Source of the DNA: Shimia sp.
GTDB taxonomy: Bacteria; Pseudomonadota; Alphaproteobacteria; Rhodobacterales; Rhodobacteraceae
NCBI GenBank assembly: GCA_024224295.1
Contig: JAAENN010000029.1
Span: forward strand, 62,001 to 126,000
DNA: 64,000 bases
Reading direction: 5' to 3'
Shown one piece after another: positions 25,166-35,356 of the stretch. Each line of letters begins with the position of its first letter. Position 1 is the first letter of the stretch. Below the pieces are notes generated by a model. That model was not told where the DNA came from. It was given only the letters and a program-made list of their open reading frames with translations, and searched no databases. A program made the position numbers and the translations under genes.

Positions 25166-25996
25166 ATGCGCGCGGCTTTGCTTCAAATGACGTCGTCGGA
25201 CATGCCCACGGAAAACTTGGCAACCGCCAGTGCGATGCTGCGCGAGGCCAAGGCGCAAGGGGCGGACTTTGCCTTTTCGCCCGAAGTGATGAATTGCCTG
25301 TCGACAAGCCGCAGCCATCAGGAAAGCGTGCTCAAGCTGGAAGCAGAGGACGCGACGCTCGCAGGTCTGCAGACCTTGTGTGCGGAGCTGGGTATTTGGT
25401 TGTTGGTTGGTAGTCTCGGCTTAAAAACCCAAGATGTGGACGCGCGTTTTGCCAACCGGTCGTTTGTGATTTCCGCAGCCGGGGGCATCGTCGCACGATA
25501 TGACAAAATCCACATGTTTGATGTGGATGTGACACCCGAAGAGACTTATCGGGAATCCGATGGTTACTGTCCAGGAGAGCAAGCCGTTGTCGCGCAGACG
25601 CCGTTTGGTAAGTTGGGTTTGTCTATTTGCTATGATGTGCGATTTGGGAGTCTGCATCGCACACTTGCTAAGGCCGGGGCGGAAATCCTAACGGTTCCCG
25701 CAGCCTTTTCACATGTCACAGGCGCTGCCCACTGGGAGACGCTCTTGCGGGCGCGGGCCATTGAAACCGGCTGTTTTGTGGTTGCACCAGCGCAAACAGG
25801 GAAGCATCCGACCTCAACAGGCAAATCGCGTCAAACCCATGGCCATTCGATGGTTGTTGCGCCGTGGGGAGAAGTTTTGGCGGATGCAGGCACAGAACCG
25901 GGAGTGACGCTTGTTGATCTTGATCTGACATTGGTTCAGAAGGCCCGCAGGCAAGTGCCGTCCCTACAACACGACCGAGACTTCAGCGGGCCCTAA
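25166..25996 (+). CDS. carbon-nitrogen hydrolase (Nit/omega-amidase group)
   Basis: A 276-residue enzyme of the nitrilase superfamily. The catalytic triad is visible: FSPEVMNCLS (Glu), a central KIHMFDVDV segment (Lys), and LGLSICYDVRF (Cys). The subgroup looks like Nit1/Nit2, which cleave deaminated glutathione or omega-amides. Its stop codon directly abuts the ATG of the MarR gene, and it follows glutaredoxin by 6 bp; that glutathione context supports a deaminated-glutathione amidase role, as inference. Confidence 0.9.
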   Translation: MRAALLQMTSSDMPTENLATASAMLREAKAQGADFAFSPEVMNCLSTSRSHQESVLKLEAEDATLAGLQTLCAELGIWLLVGSLGLKTQDVDARFANRSFVISAAGGIVARYDKIHMFDVDVTPEETYRESDGYCPGEQAVVAQTPFGKLGLSICYDVRFGSLHRTLAKAGAEILTVPAAFSHVTGAAHWETLLRARAIETGCFVVAPAQTGKHPTSTGKSRQTHGHSMVVAPWGEVLADAGTEPGVTLVDLDLTLVQKARRQVPSLQHDRDFSGP

Positions 25997-26431
25997 ATGA
26001 ACGACAAAAGCGGATTGGCGATTACGCTGTTTGGCGAAATTTTGATGGTAGATCAGCTTGCGCGCTCCCGCTTGTCCAAAGTTTTGCCCAAAGGCATGGA
26101 GCTGTCGCATTTTTCGGTTCTGAACCATCTGGATCGCTCCAACGCCGAACGCAGCCCGGCGCAGCTCGCGAAGACGTTTCACCTCACGCGTGGAGCCATG
26201 ACCAATACGCTTCATAAACTGGAAACTGCAGGCTACGTGCATATCCGTCCAGATTGGGACGACGCACGCCGTAAGATGGTGGCGATCAGTCCGGCAGGCC
26301 GACAGGCTCGCGATGCCGCGCTTGCCAGTATGGAGCCTATCATCAACGACATGGTCAGTCGTTTGGGGGATGATCGGGTGCGCGCAGCGCTCCCGATCTT
26401 GCGCGAATTGCGTTTGAAACTCGAAGAATAG
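25997..26431 (+). CDS. MarR-family transcriptional regulator
   Basis: A 144-residue winged helix-turn-helix protein. SPAQLAKTFHLTRGAMTNTL is the recognition region and KLETAGYVHIRPDWDDARRK the wing. MarR proteins usually repress genes until a phenolic or oxidant ligand binds. It begins one base after the nitrilase gene stop, so it is part of the grxC-nitrilase transcript and may control it. No inducer is apparent. Confidence 0.92.
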   Translation: MNDKSGLAITLFGEILMVDQLARSRLSKVLPKGMELSHFSVLNHLDRSNAERSPAQLAKTFHLTRGAMTNTLHKLETAGYVHIRPDWDDARRKMVAISPAGRQARDAALASMEPIINDMVSRLGDDRVRAALPILRELRLKLEE

Positions 26432-26435
26432 ATGG

Positions 26436-27179
26436 TCAGGATTTGGTGCTGGCGGTCACGTAGTTGACGCTCAGGTCTTTGTCCGAAATCGACCACTGCC
26501 AGCTGATCGGGTTAAACACAAAGCCTTTGCGATCCACCGGTGTCAGGCCGGATTGTTCGATGAGACCAAACAATTCGTCCGGTGTAATAAATTTGCTCCA
26601 TTCATGCGTGCCTTTTGGCAACCAACGCATAACATACTCCGCCCCCACAATAGCCATAGCAAAGCTCTTAGGGTTCCGGTTGATAGTAGAGCAAATATGC
26701 AATCCGGCGGACTTGAGAAGTTGCTGGCATGCGATCATATAGCTTAGCGGATCAGCCACATGCTCGACCACTTCCATGTTCAAAACGACGTCAAATTGCT
26801 CACCGGCTTCGGCCATGGCTTCGCCGGTTGTGTGGCGATAGTCGATGTCTAGACCGGATTGTTCAGCATGAATGCGCGCCACCGGCAGGTTGCCGCCTGC
26901 AGCGTCCGCGCCAACTACGTCGGCTCCAAGACGTGCCATAGGCTCTGATAGCAATCCGCCGCCACACCCGATGTCGAGCAGGCGTAGTCCCTCGAAAGGG
27001 CGCGTGGAGGATAAGTCGCGATTGAACTCCGCGGCAATCTGCGTCGTAATGTAATCAAGTCGACACGGATTGAGCATGTGCAACGGTTTGAACTTGCCGT
27101 TAGGGTCCCACCATTCAGCCGCCATGGCTTCAAATTTTGCCACTTCAGCAGGATCTACCGTGGTATTGGTGGCTTGCAT
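26436..27179 (-). CDS. ubiG: ubiquinone O-methyltransferase
   Basis: A 247-residue SAM enzyme that methylates two hydroxyls in ubiquinone synthesis. [16 protein letters not shown] is motif [29 protein letters not shown] and [18 protein letters not shown] are conserved UbiG blocks. The start is ATG 27179 with GGAG 8 bases upstream; a longer frame from 27212 lacks a site. It is convergent with the MarR gene and divergent from the iminopeptidase gene. Confidence 0.96.
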   Translation of the reverse strand: MQATNTTVDPAEVAKFEAMAAEWWDPNGKFKPLHMLNPCRLDYITTQIAAEFNRDLSSTRPFEGLRLLDIGCGGGLLSEPMARLGADVVGADAAGGNLPVARIHAEQSGLDIDYRHTTGEAMAEAGEQFDVVLNMEVVEHVADPLSYMIACQQLLKSAGLHICSTINRNPKSFAMAIVGAEYVMRWLPKGTHEWSKFITPDELFGLIEQSGLTPVDRKGFVFNPISWQWSISDKDLSVNYVTASTKS

Positions 27180-27228
27180 TTCTAACTCTCCATGCTCATT
27201 TGGACGTCGCAACCATTATAGGTAGGAC

Positions 27229-28203
27229 ATGGACAAAAACTCGGGCCAAAAGCGCGCAGTACACTACCTTTATCCTCCGGTCGAACCTTTTGACCAGAGG
27301 ATGCTGGACGTGGGCGACGGGCATAGCATCTACGTCGAACAATCGGGCAATCCAAGGGGGTTGCCGGTTGTCGTTGTACATGGCGGGCCTGGAGGCGGGT
27401 CTAGTCCTGCGATGCGGCGCTATTTTGATCCGAATGTATATCGTGTGATCCTTTTTGATCAGCGTGGCTGTGGCCATTCTCGCCCTCATGCCGAAGTGGA
27501 CAACAACACCAGCTGGAATCTTGTTGCGGATATGGAATGTATTCGGGATACGCTGGAGATTGACGAATGGATTGTCTTTGGCGGGAGTTGGGGCGCAACT
27601 TTGTCATTGCTTTACGCGCAGTCCCATCCTGCACAGACGGTATGTTTGGTTTTGCGTGGCGTGTTTCTGATGACCCAATCGGAGCTTGATTGGTTTTATG
27701 GCGGTGGAGCCGGTCATTTCTGGCCTGAACCATGGGCACGGTTTTCAGAATTGGTGCCAGAAGAAGAGCGCGGCGATTTGATCGAAGCTTATCATCACCG
27801 TCTTTTCTGCGGAGATCGTGCAACCGAAATTAAATACGCCCGCGCCTGGGCGGGATGGGAAAATGCCCTCGCCTCGGTGTACTCCAATGGATCCAGCGGT
27901 GATGCACCGGCAGAATACGCTCGCGCGTTTTCACGTTTGGAGAATCACTATTTCCGCAATCGGGGCTTCCTTGATCAAGACGGCCACATTCTGGCGAACA
28001 TGTCGGCTCTCAAGAATATTCCTGGGTACATTGTGCAAGGCCGCTATGACATGATTTGCCCGCCAAAGGCCGCCTACGATCTGGCTTTGGCTTGGGGGAA
28101 AATGGCGGATCTGAGGCTCATTCGAAACGCAGGCCATGCTTTGTCAGAGCCGGGTATCAGCGCTGAACTTGTACGCATCATGGATGAATTGGCTCGGATT
28201 TAG
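27229..28203 (+). CDS. pip: proline iminopeptidase
   Basis: A 324-residue alpha/beta-hydrolase releasing N-terminal proline from peptides. HGGPGGGSSP is the oxyanion region, FGGSWGATLSL the nucleophile elbow, DQRGCGHSRPH a strong family marker, and NAGHALSEPG carries the catalytic histidine. The length is typical (about 310-320). AGG lies just before ATG 27229. It is followed by a peptide-type solute-binding protein gene, a plausible functional link (peptide use). Confidence 0.93.
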   Translation: MDKNSGQKRAVHYLYPPVEPFDQRMLDVGDGHSIYVEQSGNPRGLPVVVVHGGPGGGSSPAMRRYFDPNVYRVILFDQRGCGHSRPHAEVDNNTSWNLVADMECIRDTLEIDEWIVFGGSWGATLSLLYAQSHPAQTVCLVLRGVFLMTQSELDWFYGGGAGHFWPEPWARFSELVPEEERGDLIEAYHHRLFCGDRATEIKYARAWAGWENALASVYSNGSSGDAPAEYARAFSRLENHYFRNRGFLDQDGHILANMSALKNIPGYIVQGRYDMICPPKAAYDLALAWGKMADLRLIRNAGHALSEPGISAELVRIMDELARI

Positions 28204-28245
28204 CAAAACGGCTGGACATTGGGACGAGATGGCTTTTTCATCTAT

Positions 28246-28261
28246 CTCCGACGTATCGGAG
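28246..28261 (+). promoter_or_regulatory. stem-loop covering the ribosome site of the peptide-binding protein gene
   Basis: CTCCGA, loop CGTA and TCGGAG form a perfect 6-bp stem; its right arm contains the GGAG at 28258-28261 that would serve TTG 28269. In the RNA the stem could hide the ribosome site. Its use as a thermosensor or other switch is speculative. Confidence 0.45.
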
Positions 28262-28268
28262 TTTGACT

Positions 28269-29774
28269 TTGTCACGCATTAGCAGACGTAGCCTTTTGAC
28301 CACCGGTGCCGCAGCAGGTATGCTTGCGGCGTCCGGGCTGGGCTTGGCTGCGGCCACGCCAAAGACCGGTGGCACGCTGCGGGCAGTGTTGCCCGGCGGG
28401 CGGTCAAGCGACACCTGGGATGCGCGCACCCATGACAGTCTTTTCATGATGGCGGCCTGTCATGGTGCGGTGTTTGATTGCCTGACAGAAATTGGTCCTG
28501 ATGGTGCTTTGCGCGGAGAATTGGCGGCAAACTGGACAGCTAGCGTCGATGCTCGGGTTTGGACGTTTGATCTGCGCAAGGATGTGCAGTTTCACAACGG
28601 CAAAGCTTTTGTGGCGCAGGATGTGCTTGAGACCTTTGCGCTGCACATGGGGCAAAACACATCACCAGTTGAGTCAGTTCTGCGTGGCGTGTCAGAACTC
28701 AAAGCCGTTGGACCACATCAGGTGCAGTTCTATCTGAGTGCCCCGAACGCAGATTTCCCTTATTTGTTGTCGGATTATCATCTGGTGATTTACCCGGCCG
28801 GTTACGTCGAGTTGGCGATGCAAAACGGGATTGGCACAGGGCTCTATAGGGTTGAGGAGTTTTTGCCGGGCCAAACTCTGCGCACGCGAAGGGTGCCAAA
28901 TCACTATAAGGGTGATAAGGCGGGTTTCTTTGAGGCGCTCTATTTTGTTAATGAAACAGATCCCTCCGCTCGATTGAATGCGCTCTTGGAAGCGGATGCA
29001 GATGTTGCGGGGCAAATCGCACCGTCCAATGCGCGCCAAATTGTAAGCCATAAGGGGCTCACGCTTCAAAACCTGGCGGGGAATCAACACTATAGCTTTG
29101 CGATCGGTGGGCATTTGGACCCGCAAAAGGCGGATGCTGTCCGAAGGGCAGTGAAATATGGCCTAGACCGACCCTCTTTCGTTCGGCAGGGCTTGCTGGG
29201 CTACGGACAAGTAGGCTGGGACACTCCTATTGGTCCGGCGAATCCTTATTTTTTTGACCAGACCGATTTGGTGACTTATGATCCGGAGCAAGCCAAGGCG
29301 TTATTAGAAAGCGCTGGGATTAATCAATTGTCCGTTGGCGTTTCGCCGCAATCGATGCGGGATTTCGCGCCAACGTTGGCCGTCTTTGGTTCTCAAATGG
29401 CTCAAATTGGATTGAAGGTTGAGGTTGTTGATAGCCGTGCAACCGCGCTGCTACATTTTTCAGCTGGCCGTGCAACTGAGGATTGGGCGTTGTCCACCTA
29501 TCTTGCGAAAGAAGGGCTCTGGAACCTTGCAGAATGGCAAAATCGTCGTGCAGATGTGTTGCTCACAAAAGCGCGTTCTGAAATGGACGCCCAGAAACGA
29601 CAGAGCCTTTATCGCGAGCTTCAGTGCCTTGTGCAGCGCGAAAGCGGTCTTCTTGTTCCAGCGTTTGCCAATCACTTACAAGCCACCTCTGAGAGCATCG
29701 GTACGCCCAAAACCATTGGTGCGCACTATGCGCTCGATAATGCTCGCTTTGCTGAACGTTGGTGGCGTACCTAG
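28269..29774 (+). CDS. peptide/nickel-type ABC substrate-binding protein with Tat signal
   Basis: A 501-residue periplasmic binding protein of the DppA/OppA cluster C type. It opens with ISRRSLLTTGAAAG, a twin-arginine signal. Typical blocks are LRKDVQFHNGKAF, LLSDYHLVIYP, GTGLYRVEEFLPG and MAQIGLKVEVV. The start is TTG 28269 (GGAG 7 bases upstream); TTG 28263 is too close to the site. No permease or ATPase gene lies nearby, so the partner transporter is elsewhere or this copy acts alone. It follows a proline iminopeptidase gene. Confidence 0.88.
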   Translation: MSRISRRSLLTTGAAAGMLAASGLGLAAATPKTGGTLRAVLPGGRSSDTWDARTHDSLFMMAACHGAVFDCLTEIGPDGALRGELAANWTASVDARVWTFDLRKDVQFHNGKAFVAQDVLETFALHMGQNTSPVESVLRGVSELKAVGPHQVQFYLSAPNADFPYLLSDYHLVIYPAGYVELAMQNGIGTGLYRVEEFLPGQTLRTRRVPNHYKGDKAGFFEALYFVNETDPSARLNALLEADADVAGQIAPSNARQIVSHKGLTLQNLAGNQHYSFAIGGHLDPQKADAVRRAVKYGLDRPSFVRQGLLGYGQVGWDTPIGPANPYFFDQTDLVTYDPEQAKALLESAGINQLSVGVSPQSMRDFAPTLAVFGSQMAQIGLKVEVVDSRATALLHFSAGRATEDWALSTYLAKEGLWNLAEWQNRRADVLLTKARSEMDAQKRQSLYRELQCLVQRESGLLVPAFANHLQATSESIGTPKTIGAHYALDNARFAERWWRT

Positions 29775-29875
29775 GCATATTTCCTTTGGGGGCTTGCAGA
29801 CTCGCCCTTGTCGACGTATATCCCTCTCAACAGCGGCGCGGTCGGGTTAGCCTGAACGCTCCACCGGGAAAGATC

Positions 29876-29899
29876 GACGGGCCGCAGGCCCGTTTTTTT
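29876..29899 (+). terminator. intrinsic terminator just upstream of rimP (possible attenuator)
   Basis: ACGGGCC, loop GCA and GGCCCGT are followed by seven T. The end lies 18 bp before the rimP start, so it either ends the preceding gene's transcript or acts as an attenuator in the rimP-nusA-infB leader. The latter is known for rimP in gammaproteobacteria (rimP leader). Confidence 0.85.
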
Positions 29900-29916
29900 G
29901 TGCTTGGAACACGCCT

Positions 29917-30510
29917 ATGAGTGACCTCATTGCCAAAGCGGCGATTGACCGCAAGCTGGCAGATATAGTTGCCCCAGTCATTGAAGACATGGGCTTTGAA
30001 TTAGTGCGCCTACGCCTGATGGGCGGAAAGACGCACACGCTGCAGATAATGGCCGAACGGCCAGGTGGTGGCATTGAAGTGGACGAATGTGCGCAGATTT
30101 CCAACGCGGTGAGCGCAACTCTGGACGTCGAAGACCCGCTTGCGGACTCATATACTCTTGAAGTTGGCAGTCCAGGCGTTGATCGGCCTTTGACACGGAT
30201 GAAAGACTTTGAAGCCTACGAAGGTTACGAAGCCAAGATCGAAACCGCCGAACTCATTGATGGACGCAAGCGGTTCCGCGGCATTCTTGCTGGTATTGAA
30301 GGTGAAGATGTTCTGATCAACATCGAGGATCAAGGTGAGACCGTCACAGTTGGTTTGAACTTTGACTGGCTGGCTGATGCTAAGTTGATGCTGACAGATG
30401 ACCTGATCAAAGAGATGCTCAAGGCGCGCAAAGAAGCGGGCATTTTGAACGAAGATGAATTTGACGACATCGATACCGGCGAAGAAGCGTCCGGCGAGTC
30501 TGAGGAGTAA
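29917..30510 (+). CDS. rimP: ribosome maturation factor RimP
   Basis: A 197-residue protein needed for 30S subunit maturation. [27 protein letters not shown] and [20 protein letters not shown] are the family signatures; an acidic tail of about 25 residues ([19 protein letters not shown]) follows, longer than in many species. It is the first gene of the rimP-nusA-ylxR-infB unit, 4 bp upstream of nusA. Ribosome site weak (GGA, 9 bases). Confidence 0.97.
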   Translation: MSDLIAKAAIDRKLADIVAPVIEDMGFELVRLRLMGGKTHTLQIMAERPGGGIEVDECAQISNAVSATLDVEDPLADSYTLEVGSPGVDRPLTRMKDFEAYEGYEAKIETAELIDGRKRFRGILAGIEGEDVLINIEDQGETVTVGLNFDWLADAKLMLTDDLIKEMLKARKEAGILNEDEFDDIDTGEEASGESEE

Positions 30511-30514
30511 AAAC

Positions 30515-32131
30515 ATGGCAATCACCTCTGCAAACCAGCTCGAGCTGCTTCAAACCGCCGAAGCGGTGGCGCGTGAGAAAATGATCGATCCAGGTCTCGT
30601 GGTTGAAGCGATGGAAGAATCGCTCGCCCGTGCCGCCAAAAGCCGTTACGGCGCTGAAATGGATATTCGCGTGTCCATCGACCGCAAGACCGGTAAAGCG
30701 ACCTTCACACGTGTACGCACCGTGGTTGCTGACGAAGAGCTAGAAAACTATCAGGCCGAGTTCACGGTAGAACAGGCCAAGCAGTACATGGAAAGCCCGG
30801 AAATCGGTCAGCAGTTCGTCGAAGAAGTGCCACCGGTGGAAATGGGTCGTATTGCTGCGCAATCTGCAAAGCAGGTTATCCTACAGAAAGTGCGTGAAGC
30901 TGAGCGTGATCGTCAGTACGAAGACTTCAAGGATCGCGCGGGTACTATTATCAACGGTGCCGTGAAGCGCGAGGAGTTTGGCAATGTGATTGTGGATGTC
31001 GGTGGCGCCGAAGCGGTGCTGCGTCGCAACGACAAGATTGGCCGCGAAAGCTACCGTTCTGGCGACCGTGTGCGTGCCTATATCAAGGAAGTGCGTCGTG
31101 AGCCTCGTGGCCACCAAATATTCCTGAGCCGCACTGCGCCAGAGTTCATGGCTGAACTGTTCAAGATGGAAGTGCCTGAAATCTATGACGGCATCATAGA
31201 CATCAAGGCGGTGGCTCGTGACCCTGGTTCACGCGCCAAGATCGCTGTAATTTCGCACGATGGTTCCATCGATCCGGTTGGTGCGTGTGTTGGTATGCGT
31301 GGCTCCCGGGTTCAGGCTGTTGTAAATGAGCTTCAGGGCGAAAAGATCGATATCATCCCTTGGAATGAAGATCAGCCGACCTTCCTTGTGAACGCGTTGC
31401 AGCCTGCGGAAGTGTCCAAAGTGGTTCTGGACGAAGAGGCGGGTAAAATCGAAGTGGTTGTGCCGGATGAGCAGTTGTCTCTGGCGATTGGTCGTCGTGG
31501 CCAGAACGTGCGTCTCGCAAGCCAACTGACCTCGCTGGACATCGACATCATGACCGAAGCGGAAGAATCAGAGCGTCGTCAGAAAGAGTTCGAAGAGCGC
31601 ACGAAGCTATTCATGGAAACTTTGGATCTCGACGAGTTCTTCGCACAGCTCCTGGTGTCTGAAGGTTTCACTAACCTCGAAGAGGTTGCCTATGTCGAGA
31701 TTGACGAGCTGCTGGTCATCGACGGTGTGGACGAAGGCACCGCTGGTGAGCTTCAGGCCCGTGCGCGTGACTATATCGATGCACAAAACAAAGCCGCGCT
31801 GGATGCCGCCCGTGAGTTGGGTGTTCAGGACAGCCTGGTTGCATTTGAAGGTCTGACACCCCAGATGATCGAGGCGTTAGCCAAAGATGGCGTTCTAAAC
31901 CTCGAAGATTTTGCAACTTGTGCAGATTGGGAGCTGGCCGGCGGCTGGACCACTAACGGCACTGAGCGCGTGAAAGACGACGGTGTTCTGGAGCCATTTG
32001 GTATAACGCTAGAAGAAGCACAAGACATGGTGATGACCGCGCGAATCGTGCTGGGGTGGGTTGATCCTGCCGACCTGGAAACGGACGCCGAAGGCGGCGA
32101 CGAGGAAACTTCTGAGGAGGCTGGGGTCTGA
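30515..32131 (+). CDS. nusA: transcription termination/antitermination factor NusA
   Basis: A 538-residue RNA polymerase-associated factor. An N-terminal polymerase-binding domain is followed by an S1 region, two KH domains (VGMRGSRVQAVVNEL and LAIGRRGQNVRLASQL), then two C-terminal repeats. ATG 30515, after GAGGAG, is chosen over an in-frame start inside rimP. NusA modulates pausing, termination and rRNA antitermination, and could take part in feedback at the terminator before rimP. Confidence 0.98.
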   Translation: MAITSANQLELLQTAEAVAREKMIDPGLVVEAMEESLARAAKSRYGAEMDIRVSIDRKTGKATFTRVRTVVADEELENYQAEFTVEQAKQYMESPEIGQQFVEEVPPVEMGRIAAQSAKQVILQKVREAERDRQYEDFKDRAGTIINGAVKREEFGNVIVDVGGAEAVLRRNDKIGRESYRSGDRVRAYIKEVRREPRGHQIFLSRTAPEFMAELFKMEVPEIYDGIIDIKAVARDPGSRAKIAVISHDGSIDPVGACVGMRGSRVQAVVNELQGEKIDIIPWNEDQPTFLVNALQPAEVSKVVLDEEAGKIEVVVPDEQLSLAIGRRGQNVRLASQLTSLDIDIMTEAEESERRQKEFEERTKLFMETLDLDEFFAQLLVSEGFTNLEEVAYVEIDELLVIDGVDEGTAGELQARARDYIDAQNKAALDAARELGVQDSLVAFEGLTPQMIEALAKDGVLNLEDFATCADWELAGGWTTNGTERVKDDGVLEPFGITLEEAQDMVMTARIVLGWVDPADLETDAEGGDEETSEEAGV

Positions 32132-32154
32132 TCTCAGGCCTCGGAGGGCATGAG

Positions 32155-32787
32155 ATGAGCCGCGGTGGCCGTCCCGGCAAAAAGGGCGACATGACAGAGC
32201 GCAGGTGCATTGTAACCGGCGCTGTTGTGCCAAAAGAGGGTCTGATCCGTTTTGTGGTCGGCCCGGATGCGCAGGTCGTGCCGGATGTCACTGGTAAATT
32301 ACCCGGTCGGGGTATGTGGGTGACAGCTTCGGCCTCTGCTCTGGATAAGGCATCTAAAAAGGGTGTCTTTGCCCGCGCTGCCAAGCAACAGGTGACGGTA
32401 CCTGAAGACTTGGCCGCAGAGGTGTCGCGTCAATTGACGCGACGGACAGTCGAGTTGATCAGTATGGCCCGAAAATCGGGGTCTGCTGTTACTGGATATG
32501 AGAAGGTAAAGGATTGGTTGGTTAAAGATGTGGCCGCCGTCCTGCTGCAAGCCAGCGATGGTTCTGAACGCGGCAAATCGAAACTACGACCTCCTTCCGG
32601 AGGTCACTACATAGATTGGCTCGCATCTGCTGAATTGGGTTTGGCATTTGGGCGACAAACTGTGATACATGGAGCGCTTGCGTCTGGCGGACTCACAAAA
32701 CGTGTTGTAGAGGAAGCCCTAAGATTAAAAGGCGTACGCGAGGAAACGGTGGCAGCGGCCTCCGGGAAGGACAAGACAGCCAGATGA
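32155..32787 (+). CDS. YlxR-type RNA-binding protein with L7Ae-like domain
   Basis: A 210-residue protein. Residues about 15-85 are the YlxR (DUF448) fold, with RRCIVTG, RFVVGPD and KLPGRGMWV; residues about 100-195 resemble an L7Ae/ribosomal-L7Ae-like domain ([17 protein letters not shown]). The function is not well defined; bacterial YlxR can affect transcription. It overlaps infB by 4 bp (ATGA at 32784) and lies between nusA and infB, the standard order. Confidence 0.92.
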   Translation: MSRGGRPGKKGDMTERRCIVTGAVVPKEGLIRFVVGPDAQVVPDVTGKLPGRGMWVTASASALDKASKKGVFARAAKQQVTVPEDLAAEVSRQLTRRTVELISMARKSGSAVTGYEKVKDWLVKDVAAVLLQASDGSERGKSKLRPPSGGHYIDWLASAELGLAFGRQTVIHGALASGGLTKRVVEEALRLKGVREETVAAASGKDKTAR

Positions 32788-35279
32788 GCGATAACGACGG
32801 TAAAAAAACCTTGGGTCTGCGCGGAGGCAACCGCCCCGGCAATGTAACGCAGAGCTTCAGCCACGGACGTAAGAAAAATGTCGTGGTAGAAACCAAGCGT
32901 AAGCGCGTTGTGGTGCCTAAGCCCGGCGCGGCCAAAACTGGTGGCGGTGCGACGAAACCAGGAGGCGACCCTTCGCGTCGCCCGTCAGGTATTTCTGATG
33001 CAGAGATGGAGCGCCGTTTAAAAGCTCTGCAGGCTGCGAAAGCCCGCGAGGCAGAAGACGCTGCCAAGCGTGAAGCCGAAGAAAAGGCCCGTGCCGAAGC
33101 ACGTGAACGTCGCCGCCTAGAAGTGGAAGCTAAAGAGCGTGAGCAGCGTGAAGCTGAAGAACGTGCCCGCAAAAAAGCCGAAGAAGAAGAGCGTAAGAAA
33201 AAAGAGGCCGCGGAAGCTGCAGCGAAACGTGCGGCCGCCGAAGCCTCAACGCCAGCGCCAACTTCCACGCCGCAAGGTCGCGGTGCTCCCACCGGTAAGC
33301 CTGCTCCGGCAGCAACTCCGCGCAAGGCGGATCGCGAACGCGAGCAGCGCGGTCGCGGAAACAAGAGCCGTGATGACGGGCGCCGCTCCGGAAAACTGAC
33401 ATTGGGTCAAGCCACTGGTGGCGAAAGCAATCGTCACCGCTCGATGGCTGCGATGAAGCGTAAGCAGGAGCGTGCGCGTCAGAAAGCCATGGGTGGCCAA
33501 GTTGAGCGTGAAAAGGTTGTACGTGATGTGCAGCTGCCTGAAGCGATCGTAGTATCCGAGTTGGCCAACCGGATGGCAGAGCGCGTAGCGGACGTCGTTA
33601 AATCGCTCATGAACATGGGTATGATGGTCACGCAGAACCAGTCAATTGATGCGGATACCGCGGAATTGATTATCGAAGAGTTTGGCCACAAAGTTGTGCG
33701 TGTTTCCGATGCAGACGTGGAAGACGTGATTGCAGATGTTGACGACAAGGAAGAAGATCTTCAAGGTCGCCCGCCGGTCATTACCATCATGGGCCACGTT
33801 GACCACGGTAAAACCTCGCTCTTGGATGCGATTCGCGACGCAAAAGTCGTGTCCGGTGAAGCAGGCGGTATCACCCAGCACATCGGTGCCTATCAGGTGC
33901 AAAATGATGATGGTGTGACTCTCTCCTTCCTGGATACACCCGGTCACGCTGCTTTCACCTCGATGCGCTCCCGTGGTGCTCAGGTGACGGATATTGTGGT
34001 TTTGGTTGTCGCCGCTGATGACTCTGTCATGCCGCAGACAATAGAGGCGATCAATCACGCCAAGGCGGCGGAAGTGCCAATGATCGTGGCGATCAACAAG
34101 ATCGACAAGCCGGCTGCAGATCCTAACAAAGTGCGTGCAGAGCTGCTGCAGCACGAGGTTATCGTGGAAGCGATGTCTGGTGAAGTGCAAGACGTTGAAG
34201 TCTCCGCACACACTGGTCAAGGTCTAGATGAACTGCTTGAGGCGATCGCGTTGCAAGCCGAAATTCTGGAACTGAAAGCCAACCCCGATCGCGCGGCGCA
34301 GGGTGCTGTAATTGAGGCGCAGTTGGATGTGGGCCGTGGTCCAGTTGCTACGGTTCTCGTGCAGACCGGTACGCTGAAACAAGGCGACATTTTTGTTGTA
34401 GGTGAGCAGTACGGTAAGGTCCGTGCGCTGATCAACGACAAGGGCGAGCGCGTCAAAGAGGCTGGTCCGTCTGTGCCCGTGGAAGTTCTGGGTCTGAATG
34501 GGACACCGGAAGCCGGTGATGTTTTGAACGTGACCGAGACCGAAGCGCAAGCTCGAGAAATTGCCGAGTATCGTGAGCAGGCTGCCAAGGACAAACGAGC
34601 AGCTGCAGGCGCAGCGACCACGCTGGAACAACTGATGCAGAAGGCAAAAGAAGACGAGAATGTTGCCGAGCTGCCAATCCTTGTGAAAGCGGATGTGCAA
34701 GGTTCCGCCGAAGCCATTGTTCAGGCAATGGAAAAGATCGGTAACAACGAAGTCCGCGTGCGTGTTCTGCACCATGGTGTTGGCGCCATTACGGAAACAG
34801 ACGTCGGTTTGGCAGAGGCCTCCGGTGCGCCGATCATGGGTTTTAACGTGCGTGCCAATGCGTCGGCTCGTAACACGGCAAACCAAAAGGGCGTGGAGAT
34901 CCGCTACTACTCGGTTATTTATGACCTTGTGGATGATGTGAAAGCAGCTGCCTCTGGCCTGCTGTCTGCCGAGATCCGTGAAAACTTCATCGGTTACGCT
35001 GCGATCAAAGAGGTGTTCAAGGTTACCGGTGTCGGCAAAGTGGCTGGTTGTATCGTAACAGAAGGTGTGGCACGCCGCTCCGCGGGTGTACGTTTGCTGC
35101 GTGACAACGTTGTGATCCACGAAGGTACTCTGAAGACGCTGAAACGCTTCAAAGACGAAGTGGCGGAAGTTCAGTCTGGTCAGGAATGCGGTATGGCATT
35201 TGAGAATTATGATGATATCCGCGCTGACGATGTGATCGAAATTTTCGAACGTGAAGAAGTCACAAGGACGCTGGATTAA
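32784..35279 (+). CDS. infB: translation initiation factor IF-2
   Basis: An 831-residue GTPase that brings initiator tRNA to the 30S subunit. An N-terminal region rich in Arg, Glu and Lys (about 70-155, coiled-coil-like) is followed by the IF2_N motif, then the G domain with GHVDHGKT (G1), DTPGHAAF (G3) and [10 protein letters not shown] (G4), and IF-2 domains II-IV. It is the last gene of the operon; a perfect palindrome spans its stop codon, and a strong terminator follows. Confidence 0.98.
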   Translation: MSDNDGKKTLGLRGGNRPGNVTQSFSHGRKKNVVVETKRKRVVVPKPGAAKTGGGATKPGGDPSRRPSGISDAEMERRLKALQAAKAREAEDAAKREAEEKARAEARERRRLEVEAKEREQREAEERARKKAEEEERKKKEAAEAAAKRAAAEASTPAPTSTPQGRGAPTGKPAPAATPRKADREREQRGRGNKSRDDGRRSGKLTLGQATGGESNRHRSMAAMKRKQERARQKAMGGQVEREKVVRDVQLPEAIVVSELANRMAERVADVVKSLMNMGMMVTQNQSIDADTAELIIEEFGHKVVRVSDADVEDVIADVDDKEEDLQGRPPVITIMGHVDHGKTSLLDAIRDAKVVSGEAGGITQHIGAYQVQNDDGVTLSFLDTPGHAAFTSMRSRGAQVTDIVVLVVAADDSVMPQTIEAINHAKAAEVPMIVAINKIDKPAADPNKVRAELLQHEVIVEAMSGEVQDVEVSAHTGQGLDELLEAIALQAEILELKANPDRAAQGAVIEAQLDVGRGPVATVLVQTGTLKQGDIFVVGEQYGKVRALINDKGERVKEAGPSVPVEVLGLNGTPEAGDVLNVTETEAQAREIAEYREQAAKDKRAAAGAATTLEQLMQKAKEDENVAELPILVKADVQGSAEAIVQAMEKIGNNEVRVRVLHHGVGAITETDVGLAEASGAPIMGFNVRANASARNTANQKGVEIRYYSVIYDLVDDVKAAASGLLSAEIRENFIGYAAIKEVFKVTGVGKVAGCIVTEGVARRSAGVRLLRDNVVIHEGTLKTLKRFKDEVAEVQSGQECGMAFENYDDIRADDVIEIFEREEVTRTLD

Positions 35280-35288
35280 TCCAGCGTC
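35267..35288. repeat. 22-bp perfect palindrome over the infB stop codon
   Basis: The left arm GACGCTGGATT pairs with AATCCAGCGTC around the centre of the TAA stop. In RNA it gives a 9-bp stem with a small loop and may stall ribosomes or protect the 3' end. It lies 17 bp before the terminator. Confidence 0.8.
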
Positions 35289-35304
35289 TGCGCTACAAGC
35301 CAAG

Positions 35305-35340
35305 AAAAAGGCCGCCTTTGAGAGAGGCGGCCTTTTTCTT
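35305..35340. terminator. strong bidirectional terminator after infB
   Basis: AAAAAGGCCGCCT, a 7-base loop and AGGCGGCCTTTTT form a 13-bp stem flanked by A- and T-tracts. It serves infB on the plus strand and the 41-residue gene on the minus strand. Confidence 0.95.
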
Positions 35341-35356
35341 TAGATTGTCTTTGCTC

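Noticed and set aside
33040..33250. Apparent low-complexity repeats
   Set aside because: They are the Glu/Arg/Lys/Ala-rich N-terminal coding part of infB, normal for the family.
34224..35303. 359-codon minus-strand frame across infB
   Set aside because: Antisense shadow of infB; no family resemblance.
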